Of a stretch of DNA of 64,000 nt, positions 62,045 to 64,000 are shown one piece after another. Position 1 is the first letter of the stretch. Each line of letters opens with the position of its first letter. Both the position numbers and the translations under genes were made by a program. The notes under the pieces were generated by a model. It was given only the letters and a program-made list of their open reading frames with translations, did not search any database and was not told where the DNA came from. This stretch comes from Pseudomonas sp. FeN3W (lineage in GTDB: Bacteria > Pseudomonadota > Gammaproteobacteria > Pseudomonadales > Pseudomonadaceae). The stretch spans positions 3,363,001-3,427,000 of the forward strand of contig CP136010.1 of the NCBI GenBank assembly GCA_030263805.2, written 5' to 3'.

Positions 62045-63781
62045 ATGCGTAATGTTCGCGAAAACAGCCTGAAGACCGCGCTCAAAGCGTGCAAGGGCAG
62101 TTTCCTCTCGGTCGGCTTCTTCAGCTTCTTCGTCAATGCCCTGATGCTGGTGCCGTCGTTCTACATGCTGCAGGTCTATGGTCGTGTCGTGACCAGCGGC
62201 AGCATCCCGACGCTGGTGATGCTCACGCTCATCATGACCATTCTGATGGGCACCATGGGCTCGCTGGAGTGGGTGCGTTCGCGCATCATGGTGCGCCTGA
62301 GCACCCGGCTGGATGTCTTGCTGAGTCGTGACGTCTACCGGGCGAGCTTCAAAAAGGCCCTGGACAGCGGTGGCATGGATGCGTCGGCGCAGCCTCTTAA
62401 TGACCTTACTGGGCTGCGCCAGTTCCTCACGGGTAACGGTCTTTTTGCATTTTTCGATACCCCCTGGCTACCGGTCTACATCGGCGTGATGTTCCTCTTT
62501 CACCCCTGGTACGGCTGGTTCGCCATCGGCTGCGCCATCGTTCTGCTCATGCTTGCGGTAGTCAACGAAAAGCTGACCGGCAAGGCCATCGCCGATGCCA
62601 ACAAGCAGAACATCGCTGCGAACCTGCACACCAACAAGAATCTGCGCAACGCCGAAGTGATCGAATCCATGGGTATGCTGGAAACGCTCATGGGGCGCTG
62701 GGGCGAGCGTCAGCGTCAGGTTCTGCTGTTGCAATCGCAGGCTAGCGACAAGGGTGGAATGGTTACCTCGTTCTCCAAGACATTCCGCATGCTGTCGCAG
62801 TCGCTCATTCTGGGCATTGGTGCCTATCTGGCGGTCAAGCAGGAAATCACTCCCGGCCTGATGATTGCCGGCTCCATTCTCCTCGGTCGGGCGCTGGCGC
62901 CGATCGACCTGATGATCGGCAGCTGGAAGGGCTTCATTTCGGCGCGTTCCCAGTACGCACGGCTGAACGAAATCCTCGACGAGCAGCAGGCTGAGCCGCA
63001 ACGCATGTCCTTGCCCGCACCCGAGGGCCATGTGCTGGTAGAAAACCTCATCGTCAGTGCGCCCGGTTCCAAGACGCCGATTCTCAAGAACATCAGCTTC
63101 GCCGTACCGGCAGGCTCGGTAGTGGGTGTCATAGGCCCGAGCGCCTCCGGCAAGTCCACATTGGCCCGCGCCCTGCTTGGCGTCTGGGCGCCGCAGCATG
63201 GTGTGGTGCGGCTCGATGGCGCGGATATCAACAATTGGGACAAGCGCGAGCTGGGCCCCTACGTCGGTTATCTGCCGCAGGACATCGAACTGTTCGAAGG
63301 CAGCATCAGCGAAAACATCGCCCGCTTCCGCGAAATAGAGCCGGACAAGGTCATCCAGGCAGCCAAGGCTGCCGGCGTGCACGAGATGATCCTGCAACTG
63401 CCTGAAGGCTATGACACGGTGATCGGCTCGGACGGCGTCAACCTGTCCGGTGGCCAGCGCCAGCGCGTCGGCTTGGCGCGGGCGATCTACGGCAGCCCTC
63501 GGCTGATTATCCTTGACGAGCCCAACTCCAACCTCGACGAGGTCGGAGAGCGCGCACTGGCCATGGCCATCCAGCAGCTAAAGGCCAGTGGCGCCACGGT
63601 GTTCATCATTACCCACCGCACCAGCATCCTGGCCCAGCTTGATCGCCTGCTGGTTATGAGCAACGGAGCAATCGGCCTGTATGGGCCGCGCGACAAGGTC
63701 ATGGCCGAACTCAACAAGCAACAAGCCAGCGCCCAGAAGATTGCCCAGGTAACGCCTGGGCAATCTGCGGCACGCTCGTAA
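62045..63781 (+). CDS. Type I secretion ABC transporter (AprD/PrtD type)
   Basis: A 578-residue inner-membrane ABC exporter of type I secretion, of the AprD/PrtD class that sends out proteases, lipases or large adhesins. It has six hydrophobic segments in the first half (for example FFSFFVNALMLVPSFYML and YIGVMFLFHPWYGWFAIGCAIVLLMLAV), then the nucleotide-binding domain with Walker A GPSASGKST (about 369-377), LSGGQRQRVGLARAIYG and LIILDEPNSNLDEVG. There is no N-terminal peptidase domain. ATG 62045 is chosen over 62024 since the family starts near MRNVRENSLK; neither has a strong site. The adaptor gene follows directly. Confidence 0.92.
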   Translation: MRNVRENSLKTALKACKGSFLSVGFFSFFVNALMLVPSFYMLQVYGRVVTSGSIPTLVMLTLIMTILMGTMGSLEWVRSRIMVRLSTRLDVLLSRDVYRASFKKALDSGGMDASAQPLNDLTGLRQFLTGNGLFAFFDTPWLPVYIGVMFLFHPWYGWFAIGCAIVLLMLAVVNEKLTGKAIADANKQNIAANLHTNKNLRNAEVIESMGMLETLMGRWGERQRQVLLLQSQASDKGGMVTSFSKTFRMLSQSLILGIGAYLAVKQEITPGLMIAGSILLGRALAPIDLMIGSWKGFISARSQYARLNEILDEQQAEPQRMSLPAPEGHVLVENLIVSAPGSKTPILKNISFAVPAGSVVGVIGPSASGKSTLARALLGVWAPQHGVVRLDGADINNWDKRELGPYVGYLPQDIELFEGSISENIARFREIEPDKVIQAAKAAGVHEMILQLPEGYDTVIGSDGVNLSGGQRQRVGLARAIYGSPRLIILDEPNSNLDEVGERALAMAIQQLKASGATVFIITHRTSILAQLDRLLVMSNGAIGLYGPRDKVMAELNKQQASAQKIAQVTPGQSAARS

Positions 63782-63792
63782 CCGAGACCATC

Positions 63793-64000
63793 ATGACCAG
63801 CATGAACAATGCCATCGAAGATCGCCTTGCCAGCCTGCCGGCGTCGGACCGCAAGGCTCGCCTGATCGGTTTTGCCATCGTTTTCGTGACGTTTGGGCTC
63901 TTTGGTGCCTGGGCCACCTTCGCCCCTTTAGGCAGCGCCGCACTGGCGCCCGGTGTAGTGACCGTGCAGTCCTATCGCAAGACCATCCAGCACTTGGAAG
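63793..64000 (+). CDS. Type I secretion membrane-fusion (HlyD/AprE) protein, N-terminal part (cut by the edge)
   Basis: An open frame beginning ATG 63793, 11 bases after the ABC gene, runs off the right edge. Its 69 residues (MTSMNNAIEDRLASLPASDR ... GFAIVFVTFGLFGAWATFAPLGSAALAPGVV) show a short cytoplasmic tail, one membrane helix at about residues 25-47 and the start of a periplasmic domain, as in HlyD-family adaptors. With the ABC protein and a TolC-family duct it would complete a type I system. A matching substrate gene is not in the window. Confidence 0.85.
   Translation, partial: MTSMNNAIEDRLASLPASDRKARLIGFAIVFVTFGLFGAWATFAPLGSAALAPGVVTVQSYRKTIQHLE

Overview
The window is about 64 kb of a GC-rich gammaproteobacterial chromosome, almost certainly a pseudomonad of the Stutzerimonas (Pseudomonas) stutzeri type. 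The evidence is the gene content and order: srkA-comF-bioBFHCD-fadE1-fadE2, dipA-aceF-aceE-glnE-ilvE-waaF-C-G-P and hldE-emrE-waaA-tolC-thiC are all arranged as I recall them in P. aeruginosa. A zeaxanthin-type carotenoid cluster, which P. aeruginosa lacks, sits at the left edge. All functional calls come from reading the translations and bases by eye; no search was run.

Layout. 1-3.7 kb: crtY (cut by the edge), crtI and crtB, with crtZ convergent. 3.7-7.6 kb: nitronate monooxygenase, rlmJ, srkA and comF. 7.6-12.3 kb: biotin operon bioB-F-H-C-D behind a BirA-type operator. 12.4-18.2 kb: a tiny flagellar-axial-like protein and two large acyl-CoA dehydrogenases (the first behind a PsrA-type double operator) flanking a membrane diguanylate cyclase. 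18.2-18.6 kb: a GacA box followed by a GGA-rich RNA with a terminator, an RsmY-type regulatory sRNA. 18.6-22.7 kb: msrA, dipA and an unrecognised secreted protein. 22.7-31.6 kb: pyruvate dehydrogenase aceE-aceF, glnE and ilvE.

31.7-50.3 kb is the lipopolysaccharide core block: heptosyltransferases waaF and waaC, glucosyltransferase waaG, core kinase waaP and related kinase-fold genes (one truncated), the carbamoyltransferase wapO, several glycosyltransferases of more AT-rich composition, then one long reading frame that joins an O-antigen ligase (WaaL) to the lipid A-core flippase MsbA, then hldE. 50.3-55.1 kb: an unrecognised conserved gene, an aldo/keto reductase, a FAD oxidoreductase, emrE and waaA. 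55.1-59.2 kb: a TolC-family protein, a TPP riboswitch with thiC, and tRNA-Thr(GGT). 59.2-64 kb: a beta-CASP metallo-beta-lactamase protein, a GT4 glycosyltransferase, and the ABC and (cut) adaptor genes of a type I secretion system.

The points most worth a second look are the in-frame WaaL-MsbA fusion, the RsmY locus placed beside msrA, the perfect inverted repeat between aceE and glnE, the overlapping PsrA-like sites, the AT-rich glycosyltransferase block with two poorly characterised members, and a family of GTGGAT palindromes between genes.
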